Below, piece after piece: positions 42,349-50,688 of a stretch of DNA of 64,000 nucleotides. Each line of letters starts with the position of its first letter. Position 1 is the first letter of the stretch. The notes under the pieces are model-generated. The model saw only the letters and a list, made by a program, of their open reading frames with translations. It did no database searches and had not been told where the DNA came from. Made by a program: the position numbers and the translations under genes. Source of the DNA: Streptomyces sp. DSM 15324 (GTDB taxonomy: Bacteria > Actinomycetota > Actinomycetes > Streptomycetales > Streptomycetaceae). The stretch lies in the NCBI RefSeq assembly GCF_001514285.1, contig NZ_KQ949027.1:1-64000 (forward strand). Direction: 5' to 3'.

Positions 42349-43506
42349 TTACGGCAGGTTGCGGGCCATGACGATCCGCTGAACTTGGTTCGTGCCCTCA
42401 TAAATCTGGGTGATCTTGGCGTCGCGCATCATGCGCTCCACCGGGTAGTCACGGGTGTAGCCGTAGCCGCCGAGGAGCTGGACCGCGTCCGTGGTGACCT
42501 CCATGGCGACGTCCGAGGCGAAGCACTTGGCGGCGGCGCCCTGGAAGGTGAGGTCGCGGTCGCCGCGCTCGGACTTGGCGGCGGCCGCGTAGGTCAGCTG
42601 GCGGGCGGCCTCGATCTTCATGGCCATGTCGGCGAGCATGAACTGGATGCCCTGGAAGTCGGCGATCGGCTTGCCGAACTGCTTGCGCTCCTGGACGTAG
42701 CCCTTGGCGTAGTCGAAGGCGCCCTGGGCGACGCCGAGCGCCTGGGCGGCGATGGTGATGCGGGTGTGGTCGAGGGTCGCCATCGCCGTCGCGAAGCCGG
42801 TGCCCTCCTCGCCGATCATGCGGTCCGCCGGGATGCGGACGTTGTCGAAGTAGACCTCGCGGGTCGGCGAGCCCTTGATGCCCAGCTTCTTCTCCGGGGC
42901 GCCGAAGGAGACGCCCGGGTCCGACTTCTCGACCACGAAGGCCGAGATGCCCTTGGAGCGCTTGGTGGGGTCGGTGACCGCCATCACGGTGTAGTACTCG
43001 CTGACGCCCGCGTTGGTGATCCAGCGCTTCACGCCGTTGAGGATCCAGTGGTCGCCGTCGCGGACCGCCTTGGTCTTCATGCCGGCCGCGTCCGAGCCCG
43101 CGTCCGGCTCGGAGAGGCAGTACGAGAACATCGCGTCGCCCTTGGCGAGCGGGGTCAGGTACTTCTTCTTCAGGTCCTCGGAACCGGAGAGCACGACCGG
43201 CAGCGAGCCGAGCTTGTTCACGGCCGGGATGAGGGAGGAGGACACGCAGGCGCGGGCCACCTCCTCGATGACGATCACGGTCGCCAGGGCGTCGGCGCCC
43301 GCGCCGCCGTACGACTCGGGTACGTGCACCGCGTGCAGGTCGCTCGCGACCAGCGCGTCGAGCGCCTCCTGCGGGAACCGGGCCTCCTCGTCCACGGCAG
43401 CGGCGTACGGCGCGATCTTCGCCTCGGCCAGCGCGCGGACGGTGTCCCGGAGCATGTCGTGCTCCTCGGACGGGCGGTACAGGTCGAAGTCAGCCGATCC
43501 GGCCAA
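42349..43506 (-). CDS. acyl-CoA dehydrogenase (FadE25-like)
   Basis: A 385-residue FAD enzyme for alpha-beta oxidation of acyl-CoA. Signatures are FSYCLSEPDAGSDAAGMKT (first PROSITE motif) and QLLGGYGYTRDYPVERMMRDAKITQIYEGTNQ (second motif, with the catalytic Glu in YEGT). The synteny with purE/purK fits M. tuberculosis fadE25. The start is the TTG at 43506 (MAGSADFDLYRPSEEHD); a GTG 11 bases upstream is in another frame. The short upstream region carries two inverted repeats that may bind a TetR-type repressor. Confidence 0.93.
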   Translation of the reverse strand: MAGSADFDLYRPSEEHDMLRDTVRALAEAKIAPYAAAVDEEARFPQEALDALVASDLHAVHVPESYGGAGADALATVIVIEEVARACVSSSLIPAVNKLGSLPVVLSGSEDLKKKYLTPLAKGDAMFSYCLSEPDAGSDAAGMKTKAVRDGDHWILNGVKRWITNAGVSEYYTVMAVTDPTKRSKGISAFVVEKSDPGVSFGAPEKKLGIKGSPTREVYFDNVRIPADRMIGEEGTGFATAMATLDHTRITIAAQALGVAQGAFDYAKGYVQERKQFGKPIADFQGIQFMLADMAMKIEAARQLTYAAAAKSERGDRDLTFQGAAAKCFASDVAMEVTTDAVQLLGGYGYTRDYPVERMMRDAKITQIYEGTNQVQRIVMARNLP

Positions 43507-43529
43507 GGTTGCTCACGCTCCAAAGACGC

Positions 43530-43561
43530 TAGCGTTACCGACGCTAATTACCGTTAAGTAA
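43530..43561. promoter_or_regulatory. two adjacent inverted repeats upstream of acyl-CoA dehydrogenase
   Basis: TAGCGT-TACCG-ACGCTA (43530-43546) and TTAC-CGTTAA-GTAA (43548-43561), within an unusually A/T-rich stretch directly before the gene. They look like a repressor operator; the binding protein is unknown. Confidence 0.5.
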
Positions 43562-43708
43562 CTCAAATTTTAGAGGCCCGGCCGCGCGTCTGGCACGTGA
43601 GCTGGACAACAAGGGGAAGCCTGGGTGGGAAAGCGCCCGGTGAGGGGCTCCGACCCGCCCGGATATGCTCGGGCGCGCGCACCCCCGGCTTACTTTCCTG
43701 GAGCATCC

Positions 43709-45052
43709 ATGAGCCTCAAGATCACCGTGATCGGCACCGGCTATCTCGGGGCCACCCATGCCGCCGCCATGGCCGAGCTGGGCTTCGAGGTGCTCGCGCT
43801 GGACGTGGTCAAGGAGAAGATCGAGAAGCTGGAGCGCGGCGAGACCCCGATGTACGAGCCGGGGCTCCAGGAGCTGCTGCGCCGGCACGTCGCCGGTATC
43901 GAGGGCTCGACCGGCCGGCTGCGCTTCACCATGGACTGGGCCGAGGTCGGCGCCTTCGGCGATGTGCACTTCGTCTGTGTGAACACCCCGCAGAAGCACG
44001 GCGAGTACGCCTGCGACATGTCGTACGTCGAGTCCGCGGTCGGCTCCCTCGCCCCGCACCTGACCCGGCCCGCCCTGGTCGTCGGCAAGTCGACGGTGCC
44101 GGTCGGCTCCGCCGAGCGCCTCGCCCGCACCATCGCCGAGCTGGCGCCGGTCGGCGCGGACGCCGAGCTGGCCTGGAACCCGGAGTTCCTGCGCGAGGGC
44201 CTCGCCGTCCAGGACACCCTGCACCCCGACCGGATCGTCGTCGGCGTGCGCAGCGAGCGGGCCGAGAAGCTGCTGCGGACGGTGTACGCCACCCCGGTGG
44301 CGGAGGGCTCGCCGTTCGTCGTCACCGACTTCCCGACCGCCGAGCTGGTGAAGACCGCCGCGAACTCGTTCCTCGCCACGAAGATCTCCTTCATCAACGC
44401 GATGGCGGAGGTGTGCGAGGCGGCCGGCGGCGATGTCGCCAAGCTGGCCGAGGCCATCGGGCACGACGAGCGCATCGGCAAGAAGTTCCTGCGGGCCGGG
44501 ATCGGCTTCGGCGGCGGCTGTCTGCCGAAGGACATCCGCGCCTTCATGGCCCGCGCCGGCGAGCTGGGCGCCGACCAGGCGCTGACCTTCCTGCGGGAGA
44601 TCGACTCCATCAACATGCGCCAGCGCGGGCAGATGGTGGAGCTGACCCGGGAGGCCCTCGGCGGCGGCCCGTTCCTCGGCCGGCGGGTCGCGGTGCTCGG
44701 CGCCACCTTCAAGCCCGACTCGGACGACGTCCGGGACTCCCCCGCGCTCAACGTGGCCGGGCAGATCCACCTCCAGGGCGCCCAGGTGACCGTCTACGAC
44801 CCCAAGGGCATGGAGAACGCCCGCAGGGTCTTCCCGACGCTGGGGTACGCCGACTCGGCCCTGGAGGCCGTGCGGGGCGCTGACGTGGTCCTGCACCTGA
44901 CGGAGTGGCGTGAGTTCCGGGAGCTGGACCCGGCGGCGCTGGGTGAGGTGGCGGCGACCCGGCTGGTCCTCGACGGGCGCAACGCGCTCGACCCGGTGGC
45001 GTGGCGGGGTGCGGGCTGGACCTACCGGGCGATGGGCCGTCCCACGGCGTGA
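43709..45052 (+). CDS. UDP-glucose / GDP-mannose 6-dehydrogenase family protein
   Basis: A 447-residue enzyme oxidising a nucleotide sugar at C6 to the uronic acid, most likely UDP-glucose to UDP-glucuronate. The N-terminal NAD domain is ITVIGTGYLGATHAAAMAELG, the middle has WNPEFLREGLAVQD, and the catalytic cysteine is C271 in GFGGGCLPKDIRAF. The C-terminal domain starts near 315 (GRRVAVLGATFKPDSDDVRDSP). UDP-glucose and GDP-mannose versions are hard to separate by eye. ATG at 43709 follows CTGGAG. Glycosyltransferases and LCP ligases upstream could use its product. Confidence 0.9.
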   Translation: MSLKITVIGTGYLGATHAAAMAELGFEVLALDVVKEKIEKLERGETPMYEPGLQELLRRHVAGIEGSTGRLRFTMDWAEVGAFGDVHFVCVNTPQKHGEYACDMSYVESAVGSLAPHLTRPALVVGKSTVPVGSAERLARTIAELAPVGADAELAWNPEFLREGLAVQDTLHPDRIVVGVRSERAEKLLRTVYATPVAEGSPFVVTDFPTAELVKTAANSFLATKISFINAMAEVCEAAGGDVAKLAEAIGHDERIGKKFLRAGIGFGGGCLPKDIRAFMARAGELGADQALTFLREIDSINMRQRGQMVELTREALGGGPFLGRRVAVLGATFKPDSDDVRDSPALNVAGQIHLQGAQVTVYDPKGMENARRVFPTLGYADSALEAVRGADVVLHLTEWREFRELDPAALGEVAATRLVLDGRNALDPVAWRGAGWTYRAMGRPTA

Positions 45053-45075
45053 GCGGTCCGGCCTGAGCGCAGGGT

Positions 45076-45116
45076 GACGCCGGTTCGGCCGAGGCTCAGT
45101 CGGCCGAACCGGCGTC
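45076..45116 (+). terminator. long perfect hairpin after the sugar dehydrogenase gene
   Basis: GACGCCGGTTCGGCCGA / TCGGCCGAACCGGCGTC, 17-bp perfect stem, 7-base loop, 24 bp after the stop. Confidence 0.85.
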
Positions 45117-45226
45117 TGAGTGCATTGTGCCGTACGCGGGTGGCGTCTGCGGCGCGAACCCCCTGCCCGGCCGCCTGTCGATCTCCTGTGAGGCATGCGG
45201 GGCGGCGGCGCGGGAACGTGTCCCCC

Positions 45227-45625
45227 ATGGCATCCGTCGTGCGTTTCCGTTCCGTCGTGCTGGACTGTCCCGACCCGCGCGCCCTCGCCGAGTTCTACGC
45301 GGGGCTGCTGGGCGGCACGCCCTGGGCCGAGGAGGGCGAGGAGGACTGGTACGTCCTCGAGGTCCCCGGCGGTCCGCGGCTCGCGTTCCAGGAGGTCGAG
45401 GGGTACACCCCGCCCGAGTGGCCGCGCCCGGACCACAACCCCCAGCAGTTCCACCTCGATCTCGACGCGGGCGCGACGTGGGCGGAGGTCGACGCGGCGC
45501 ACGAGCGGGTGCTGGCGCTGGGGGCGCGTCCGCTGGATCTGGAGGACCGGGAGAAGAAGGACTTCCAGGTGTACGCCGATCCGGCGGGCCATCCCTTCTG
45601 CCTCTGCCGGATCGAGCATCCCTAG
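45227..45625 (+). CDS. VOC family (glyoxalase/bleomycin-resistance fold) protein
   Basis: A 132-residue protein with two beta-alpha-beta-beta-beta units: VVLDCPDPRALAEFYAGLLGG at the start, QQFHLDLDAGATWAEVDAAHERVLALGA in the middle, and VYADPAGHPFCLCRI at the end. Metal-type residues (His, Glu) are partly present. This Streptomyces subgroup is usually annotated as a VOC protein of unknown substrate. ATG at 45227. The coding end (TGCCTCTGCCGGATCGAGC) is duplicated just beyond the stop. Confidence 0.85.
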   Translation: MASVVRFRSVVLDCPDPRALAEFYAGLLGGTPWAEEGEEDWYVLEVPGGPRLAFQEVEGYTPPEWPRPDHNPQQFHLDLDAGATWAEVDAAHERVLALGARPLDLEDREKKDFQVYADPAGHPFCLCRIEHP

Positions 45626-45649
45626 AGGGCTGCCTCTGCCGGATCGAGC
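45598..45649. repeat. 32-bp-period duplication of the VOC gene end
   Basis: CTGCCTCTGCCGGATCGAGC occurs at 45598-45617 and 45630-45649. The second copy is followed by CCCCTAGGGG, which holds the stop codon of the convergent dipeptidase-like gene. Confidence 0.8.
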
Positions 45650-45653
45650 CCCC

Positions 45654-46931
45654 CTAGGGGGCCTTGCGTTCCTGTGCGGCGCGGGCGGTGAAGTCGGCGG
45701 TGCGCAGGGCGCGCTGGACGTTTCCCCAGGTCAGCAGGGCCAGGTCGGGCTCCGGCCAGCCGCGGTCGAGGAGTTCGGCGACGAGGCGGGGGTAGCCGCA
45801 GGCGTCGGCGAGGCCATGCGGGTGGGCGGCGCCGGAGTCGTACGCGCCGGACAGGGCGACGCTCCCGGGGCCCGCGACGGCGCGTACGTGGTCGAGGTGG
45901 TCGGCGACGTCCCGCAGGGTCGGTCCGGTCTGCTCGGCGGTCAGCGGCACCATGCAGACGCCGCCCGCCGCGCCCAGCTCGGCGAGCGTCGCGTCGGGGA
46001 GGTTGTCGGGGTGCGGGCACAGGGCGCGGGCGGCGGAGCGGGTGGCCAGCACCGGGGCGCGGGAGAGGGTGAGGGCGCGGTCCGCGGTGGCCTCGGAGGC
46101 GCCGGAGAGGTCGGCGAGGACGCCGAGCCGGTTCATCTCCCGTACCACCTCCTCGCCGAACCGGGTCAGCCCCGTGTCGCCGGCCCAGGGGGTGCCGGCG
46201 AGGGTGAGGACGCGCAGTCCCAGGGAGTGCAGGACGCGCAGGACGGCGAGGGAGCCGTCGAGGGCGGCCGCGGTCGCCGGACCGAGGACGACGGCGACCC
46301 GGCCGCAGTTGCGGGCGTCGAGGACCTCCCCCGCGGTCCGGGCGAGCCGCAGCCCCTCGGGGTGGGCGGCGACGACCGCGCGGGCGAGGTCGAGCTGCTC
46401 CAGGGTGGCGCGGAGGGCCCGCTCGGACGCGGGGCCCTCGGGCAGGTGCAGCGCGCAGAACAGCGCGCCGACCCGGCCGCGCCGCAACCGGGGCACATCG
46501 GTGTCGACGGCGCTCTCCCCGAGCTGGAGGTCGTACCAGGGCAGCTCCCGCAGCGCCCGCGGCAGCCCGTTGTACCCGTCGGCGACGGGCCACCGCCCGA
46601 GCAGCGCGCACGCCCGTTCCAGGGGGTCGCCGTCGCCGGGCCCGCCGCCCGGGGCCGCGTCCACGGGCGGCTCCGGGTGCCCGGGTGACTGTGGGCCCGG
46701 CCGGGGCGGGGCCGGGTGGGGGTGGGGTCGCTGGGGGAACGGTCGTGGGTCCGGGTGGGGGCGGGGGGCCTGGGCGGGTCGGGACGAGGGGGCGGGCCCG
46801 GTGGCCGGGGTGGGCGGGGCAGGTCGCGGTGGGCGCTTCGGGCCGGGGGTGGGGGTGTACGGGTCCGTGGCGGGAACCGGTGGTTCATGGGCCTCGGGCG
46901 GGTCGTGCAGTTCGTCCTGGAGGTCGGCCAT
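45654..46931 (-). CDS. catalytically dead paralogue of membrane dipeptidase (M19 family)
   Basis: A 425-residue protein. Residues 1-100 are a Pro/His/Arg-rich disordered segment absent from the neighbour. From about 110 on it is clearly homologous to the adjacent dipeptidase, but metal and catalytic residues are replaced: DGHND is DGYNG (Y120, G122), the bridging Glu is A219, metal His in DLSH is G277, the next metal His is R298, and the Asp of GGDYDG is A363. The fold residues and GxxVREMNRLG remain, so it is not a decayed pseudogene; a binding or regulatory role is more likely. Same strand as the active gene, 108 bp downstream of it. Confidence 0.82.
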   Translation of the reverse strand: MADLQDELHDPPEAHEPPVPATDPYTPTPGPKRPPRPAPPTPATGPAPSSRPAQAPRPHPDPRPFPQRPHPHPAPPRPGPQSPGHPEPPVDAAPGGGPGDGDPLERACALLGRWPVADGYNGLPRALRELPWYDLQLGESAVDTDVPRLRRGRVGALFCALHLPEGPASERALRATLEQLDLARAVVAAHPEGLRLARTAGEVLDARNCGRVAVVLGPATAAALDGSLAVLRVLHSLGLRVLTLAGTPWAGDTGLTRFGEEVVREMNRLGVLADLSGASEATADRALTLSRAPVLATRSAARALCPHPDNLPDATLAELGAAGGVCMVPLTAEQTGPTLRDVADHLDHVRAVAGPGSVALSGAYDSGAAHPHGLADACGYPRLVAELLDRGWPEPDLALLTWGNVQRALRTADFTARAAQERKAP

Positions 46932-47039
46932 GACGGTCTCCGTACGTCGCTCGGCGGTACGGCCACCGTCGCACGGGGGCGGGGCGGCTTCCTGGTGGGC
47001 GGGGCGTTCGGGGGTACGGCCCGCCCACCGGGGCGCGGC

Positions 47040-48227
47040 TCAGCCGTCGAGGGACTCGATCGTCGCGTTGGACGGGGACCGCCGGGTGCGCAGTTCGCGG
47101 GAGACGTCCTCCGCCGCGCCCAGCACGCGCACGGCGTTCTGCCAGGTCAGCTTGGCGAGGTCGGCCTTCGACCAGCCGCGGTCGAGGAGTTCCGCGATCA
47201 GGTTGGGGTAGCCGGAGACGTCGTCCAGGCCCTCGGGGGTGAAGGCCGTGCCGTCGTAGTCGCCGCCGATGCCGAGATGGTCGATGCCGGCCACCGCGCG
47301 CATGTGGTCGAGGTGGTCGGCCACGGTCGCGGCCGTGGGGACCGGACGGGGGTGCGTCTCCTGGAAGGCCTCGTGGACCTTCATCGCCTCGGGGGTGGTG
47401 GCCAGGTCGTGGAAGCCGTGGGCGCGCAGGTTCTCGCTCGCCGCCGCGGTCCATTCGACGGCCGCCTGGAGCACGAACTTCGGGACGAAGGTGACCATCG
47501 CGACGCCGCCGTTGGCGGGAAGGCGTTCGAGGACGTCGTCGGGGATGTTGCGGGGGTGGTCGCAGACCGCGCGCGCCGAGGAGTGCGAGAACACCACCGG
47601 CGCGGTGCTGGCGTCGAGCGCGTCGCGCATGGTGGTGGCGGCCACGTGCGAGAGGTCGACGAGCATGCCGAGCCGGTTCATCTCGCGCACCACCTCGCGG
47701 CCGAACGCGGTGAGGCCGCCCGCCCTCGGCTCGTCGGTCGCGGAGTCCGCCCAGTCCACGTTGTCGTTGTGGGTGAGGGTCAGGTAGCGCACGCCGAGCG
47801 CGTACAGGCCGCGCAGGGTGCCCAGCGAGTTGGCGATGGAGTGGCCGCCCTCGGCGCCCATCAGGGAGGCGATACGGCCCTCCGCGCGCGCCGCCTCCAT
47901 GTCGGCGGCGGTGAGCGCGGCGCGCAGGTCGGCCGGGTGGCGGTCGATCAGCTGCCGTACGCAGTCGATCTGCTCCAGGGTGGCCGGGACCGGGTCGGGC
48001 AGGTCCGCGCGGACGTACACCGACCAGAACTGCGCGCCGACCCCGCCCGCGCGCAGCCGCGGCAGGTCGGTGTGCAGGTGGGCGTTCTGGGAGACGGCGA
48101 GGTCGCGGGCGTCGAGGTCGTAGCGGACCTGCTCGCGCAGGGCCCAGGGCAGGTCGTTGTGGCCGTCGACGACCGGGAACTCGGCGAGGAGTTCCCGGGC
48201 TGCCTCGAGTGCGCTCAAGGCGGTCAC
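47040..48227 (-). CDS. membrane dipeptidase-type peptidase (M19 family)
   Basis: A 395-residue zinc dipeptidase cutting dipeptides, in some species including D-amino-acid-containing ones. Metal ligands: H23 and D25 in VVDGHNDLPWAL, E126 in SLMGAEGGHS, H194 in LVDLSHVAAT, H215 in VVFSHSSARA, and D323 in GIGGDYDGTAF. There is no signal peptide or membrane helix, so the bacterial enzyme is cytosolic. The GTG start at 48227 overlaps the TGA of purE (GTGA), so it is translated from the pur operon. Its degenerate paralogue follows. Confidence 0.92.
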   Translation of the reverse strand: MTALSALEAARELLAEFPVVDGHNDLPWALREQVRYDLDARDLAVSQNAHLHTDLPRLRAGGVGAQFWSVYVRADLPDPVPATLEQIDCVRQLIDRHPADLRAALTAADMEAARAEGRIASLMGAEGGHSIANSLGTLRGLYALGVRYLTLTHNDNVDWADSATDEPRAGGLTAFGREVVREMNRLGMLVDLSHVAATTMRDALDASTAPVVFSHSSARAVCDHPRNIPDDVLERLPANGGVAMVTFVPKFVLQAAVEWTAAASENLRAHGFHDLATTPEAMKVHEAFQETHPRPVPTAATVADHLDHMRAVAGIDHLGIGGDYDGTAFTPEGLDDVSGYPNLIAELLDRGWSKADLAKLTWQNAVRVLGAAEDVSRELRTRRSPSNATIESLDG

Positions 48228-48748
48228 TTCCCGAAGCCGAAGCCGGCGCCGGCGCCCTCGACCTTGGCGCGCAGCCGCTTGCCCTTCTCGGTGGCCTGGT
48301 CGTTGAGCTCCTGCTGGAAGTCGCGCATCCGGGCGAGGAGGTCCTCGTCGTGGGCGGCGAGGATCCGGGCGGCGAGCAGTCCGGCGTTGCGGGCGCCGCC
48401 GACGGAGACCGTGGCGACGGGGACGCCGGCCGGCATCTGCACGATGGACAGGAGGCTGTCCATGCCGTCCAGGTACTTCAGCGGGACGGGCACGCCGATG
48501 ACCGGGAGCGGGGTCACGGAGGCGAGCATGCCGGGCAGGTGGGCGGCGCCGCCGGCGCCGGCGACGATCACCTTCAGGCCGCGGTCGGCGGCCTGCTCGC
48601 CGTACGCGATCATCTCGCGGGGCATGCGGTGCGCGGAGACGACGTCGACCTCGTAGTCGATCTCGAACTCGTCCAGGGCCTGGGCGGCGGCCTCCATGAC
48701 GGGCCAGTCGCTGTCCGAACCCATCACGATGCCAACAACGGGGCTCAT
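48224..48748 (-). CDS. purE: N5-carboxyaminoimidazole ribonucleotide mutase
   Basis: A 174-residue enzyme of purine synthesis that converts N5-CAIR to CAIR. Class I signatures: VGIVMGSDSDWPVM at the start, SAHRMPREMI with the catalytic His, and GAGGAAHLPGMLAS. The C-terminus has a Gly/Phe tail (AGAGFGFGK). The ATG at 48748 overlaps the purK stop (ATGA), and its own stop overlaps the dipeptidase start. Confidence 0.97.
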   Translation of the reverse strand: MSPVVGIVMGSDSDWPVMEAAAQALDEFEIDYEVDVVSAHRMPREMIAYGEQAADRGLKVIVAGAGGAAHLPGMLASVTPLPVIGVPVPLKYLDGMDSLLSIVQMPAGVPVATVSVGGARNAGLLAARILAAHDEDLLARMRDFQQELNDQATEKGKRLRAKVEGAGAGFGFGK

Positions 48749-49884
48749 TCGGTGATCGTGCCTCTCAGGTAGCCGGCTGCGTGACGGGCGCGCTCGAGCA
48801 CGTCGTCGAGGTCGTCGCCGTAGGTGTTGACGTGGCCGACCTTGCGGCCCGGCTTCACGTCCTTGCCGTACATGTGGATCTTGAGCTGGGGGTCGCGGGC
48901 CATGCAGTGCAGGTACGCGGAGTACATGTCGGGGAAGTCGCCGCCGAGGACGTTGACCATGACCGTCCAGGGCGCGCGCGGGCGCGGGTCGCCGAGGGGG
49001 AGGTCGAGGGCGGCGCGGACGTGGTTGGCGAACTGGGAGGTGATCGCGCCGTCCTGGGTCCAGTGGCCGGAGTTGTGCGGGCGCATCGCGAGTTCGTTGA
49101 CGAGGATGCGGCCGTCGCGGGTCTGGAACAGCTCGACGGCGAGGTGGCCGACGACGCCGAGTTCCTTGGCGATGCGCAGGGCCATCTCCTCGGCCCGCAG
49201 GGCGAGGGCGCGGTCGAGGTCGGGGGCGGGCGCGATGACCGTGTCGCAGACGCCGCCCACCTGCTGGGACTCCACGACCGGGTAGGCGACGGCCTGGCCG
49301 TGCGGGGAGCGTACGACGTTGGCCGCGAGTTCGCGGACGTAGTCGACCTTCTCCTCGGCGAGGACGGGGACGCCGGCGCGGAAGGGGTCGGCCGCCTCCT
49401 CGGCGGTCTCCACCACCCACACGCCCTTGCCGTCGTAGCCGCCGCGGACCGTCTTGAGGACGACGGGGAAGCCGTCGCCCTCGGCCGCGAACCGGACCAC
49501 GTCCTGCGGGTCGGTCACGATGCGGTGCCGTGGGCAGGGCACGCCGATCGCGTCGAGCTTCGCGCGCATCACGCCCTTGTCCTGGGCGTGTACCAGCGCG
49601 TCGGGGCCGGGGCGGACGGGGATGCCGTCCGCCTCCAGTGCCCTGAGGTGCTCGGTGGGGACATGTTCGTGATCGAAGGTGATCACATCGCACCCGCGCG
49701 CGAAGTCCCGCAGCGTGTCGAGATCGCGGTAGTCGCCGATGACGACATCGCTCACGACCTGCGCCGCGGAATCCTGGGGGGTGTCACTGAGGAGCTTGAA
49801 CCTGATGCCCAGCGGAATGCCCGCCTCGTGTGTCATACGAGCGAGCTGGCCTCCGCCGACCATGCCGACTACCGGGAACGTCAC
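48745..49884 (-). CDS. purK: N5-carboxyaminoimidazole ribonucleotide synthase
   Basis: A 379-residue ATP-grasp enzyme making N5-CAIR from AIR, bicarbonate and ATP. N-terminal VVGMVGGGQLARM, ITFDHEHVPTEHL, the ATP-grasp lysine region VLKTVRGGYDGKGV, and the metal-binding NELAMRPHNSGHWTQD. The GTG start at 49884 precedes TFPVVGMVGGGQ. First gene of purK-purE-dipeptidase, all overlapping; divergent from the GtrA gene across 222 bp that hold no other feature I recognise. Confidence 0.97.
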   Translation of the reverse strand: MTFPVVGMVGGGQLARMTHEAGIPLGIRFKLLSDTPQDSAAQVVSDVVIGDYRDLDTLRDFARGCDVITFDHEHVPTEHLRALEADGIPVRPGPDALVHAQDKGVMRAKLDAIGVPCPRHRIVTDPQDVVRFAAEGDGFPVVLKTVRGGYDGKGVWVVETAEEAADPFRAGVPVLAEEKVDYVRELAANVVRSPHGQAVAYPVVESQQVGGVCDTVIAPAPDLDRALALRAEEMALRIAKELGVVGHLAVELFQTRDGRILVNELAMRPHNSGHWTQDGAITSQFANHVRAALDLPLGDPRPRAPWTVMVNVLGGDFPDMYSAYLHCMARDPQLKIHMYGKDVKPGRKVGHVNTYGDDLDDVLERARHAAGYLRGTITE

Positions 49885-50106
49885 GCCCCCAGGGTATCGG
49901 CCGCGTCACCTGGGCCGGAGCCCGCGCCCGCCGGGACGGGCGTCCGGGGCTCCCACCGCCTCTCTTGCCCGGCTCACACCCGTTGTTTGCCGCGTTCTTC
50001 CCGACCCGTTCCCGACCCGTGAGGCGGAGCACAGGAAACCGACAAGAGTGGTGGTTAGCATGGCTGGGTTGACTCAACCGAGACCCGGACGGGGGCCTGT
50101 ACGACC

Positions 50107-50637
50107 ATGGCGCATGGTTCCTCGGGGCAAGGACGGCTACGGCGCGTGGGCCGTGAGCTGGTCAAATTCGGGGCTGTGGGTGGCGCGGGGCTGCTGGTCA
50201 ACCTCGGCGTGTTCAACCTCGTCCGCCATCTCACGGACCTGCCGGTGGTCCGCGCGAGTGTCATCGCGACCGTGGTGTCGATCGTCTTCAACTACATCGG
50301 GTTCCGGTACTTCACCTACCGTGACCGCGACAAGAGCGGGCGCACGAAGGAACTGACGCTGTTCCTGCTGTTCAGCGCGGTCGGCCTGGTGATCGAGAAC
50401 GGTCTGCTGTTCGCGGCGACCTACGGCTTCGGCTGGGACAGCCCGCTGCAGAGCAACGTGTTCAAGTTCCTCGGCATCGGTGTCGCCACGCTGTTCCGCT
50501 TCTGGTCGTACCGGTCGTGGGTGTTCCGTGCCCTGCCCGCCAAAGAGGCCGTGGCCAGTGCCGAGTCGTTTCTCGCGGAGGAGTCCCTGATCGGGGGGCA
50601 GGCCCGCAAGGCGAAGGCCCGCCAGCGCGTCGGCTGA
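50107..50637 (+). CDS. GtrA family membrane protein
   Basis: A 176-residue protein with four membrane helices typical of GtrA, which flips or presents lipid-linked sugars for glycosylation outside the membrane. Motifs: ELVKFGAVGGAGLLVNLGVFN, VVSIVFNYIGFRYFTYRD and GVATLFRFWSYRSWVFR. ATG at 50107. The homologue in M. tuberculosis also follows purE/purK. A Ser/Glu/Ala-rich cytosolic tail follows the last helix. Confidence 0.92.
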   Translation: MAHGSSGQGRLRRVGRELVKFGAVGGAGLLVNLGVFNLVRHLTDLPVVRASVIATVVSIVFNYIGFRYFTYRDRDKSGRTKELTLFLLFSAVGLVIENGLLFAATYGFGWDSPLQSNVFKFLGIGVATLFRFWSYRSWVFRALPAKEAVASAESFLAEESLIGGQARKAKARQRVG

Positions 50638-50649
50638 AGCGGAAGCGCC

Positions 50650-50684
50650 GGTCACCGGTCACCGGTTGCCGGTTGCCGGTTGCC
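50650..50684. repeat. 7-bp tandem repeat, five units
   Basis: GGTCACC at 50650 and 50657, GGTTGCC at 50664, 50671 and 50678, between the GtrA stop and the histidine kinase stop. Confidence 0.85.
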
Positions 50685-50688
50685 GGTC

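Noticed and set aside
43490..43516. 8-codon GTG ORF overlapping the acyl-CoA dehydrogenase start
   Set aside because: No ribosome site of its own and no supporting signal; probably chance.
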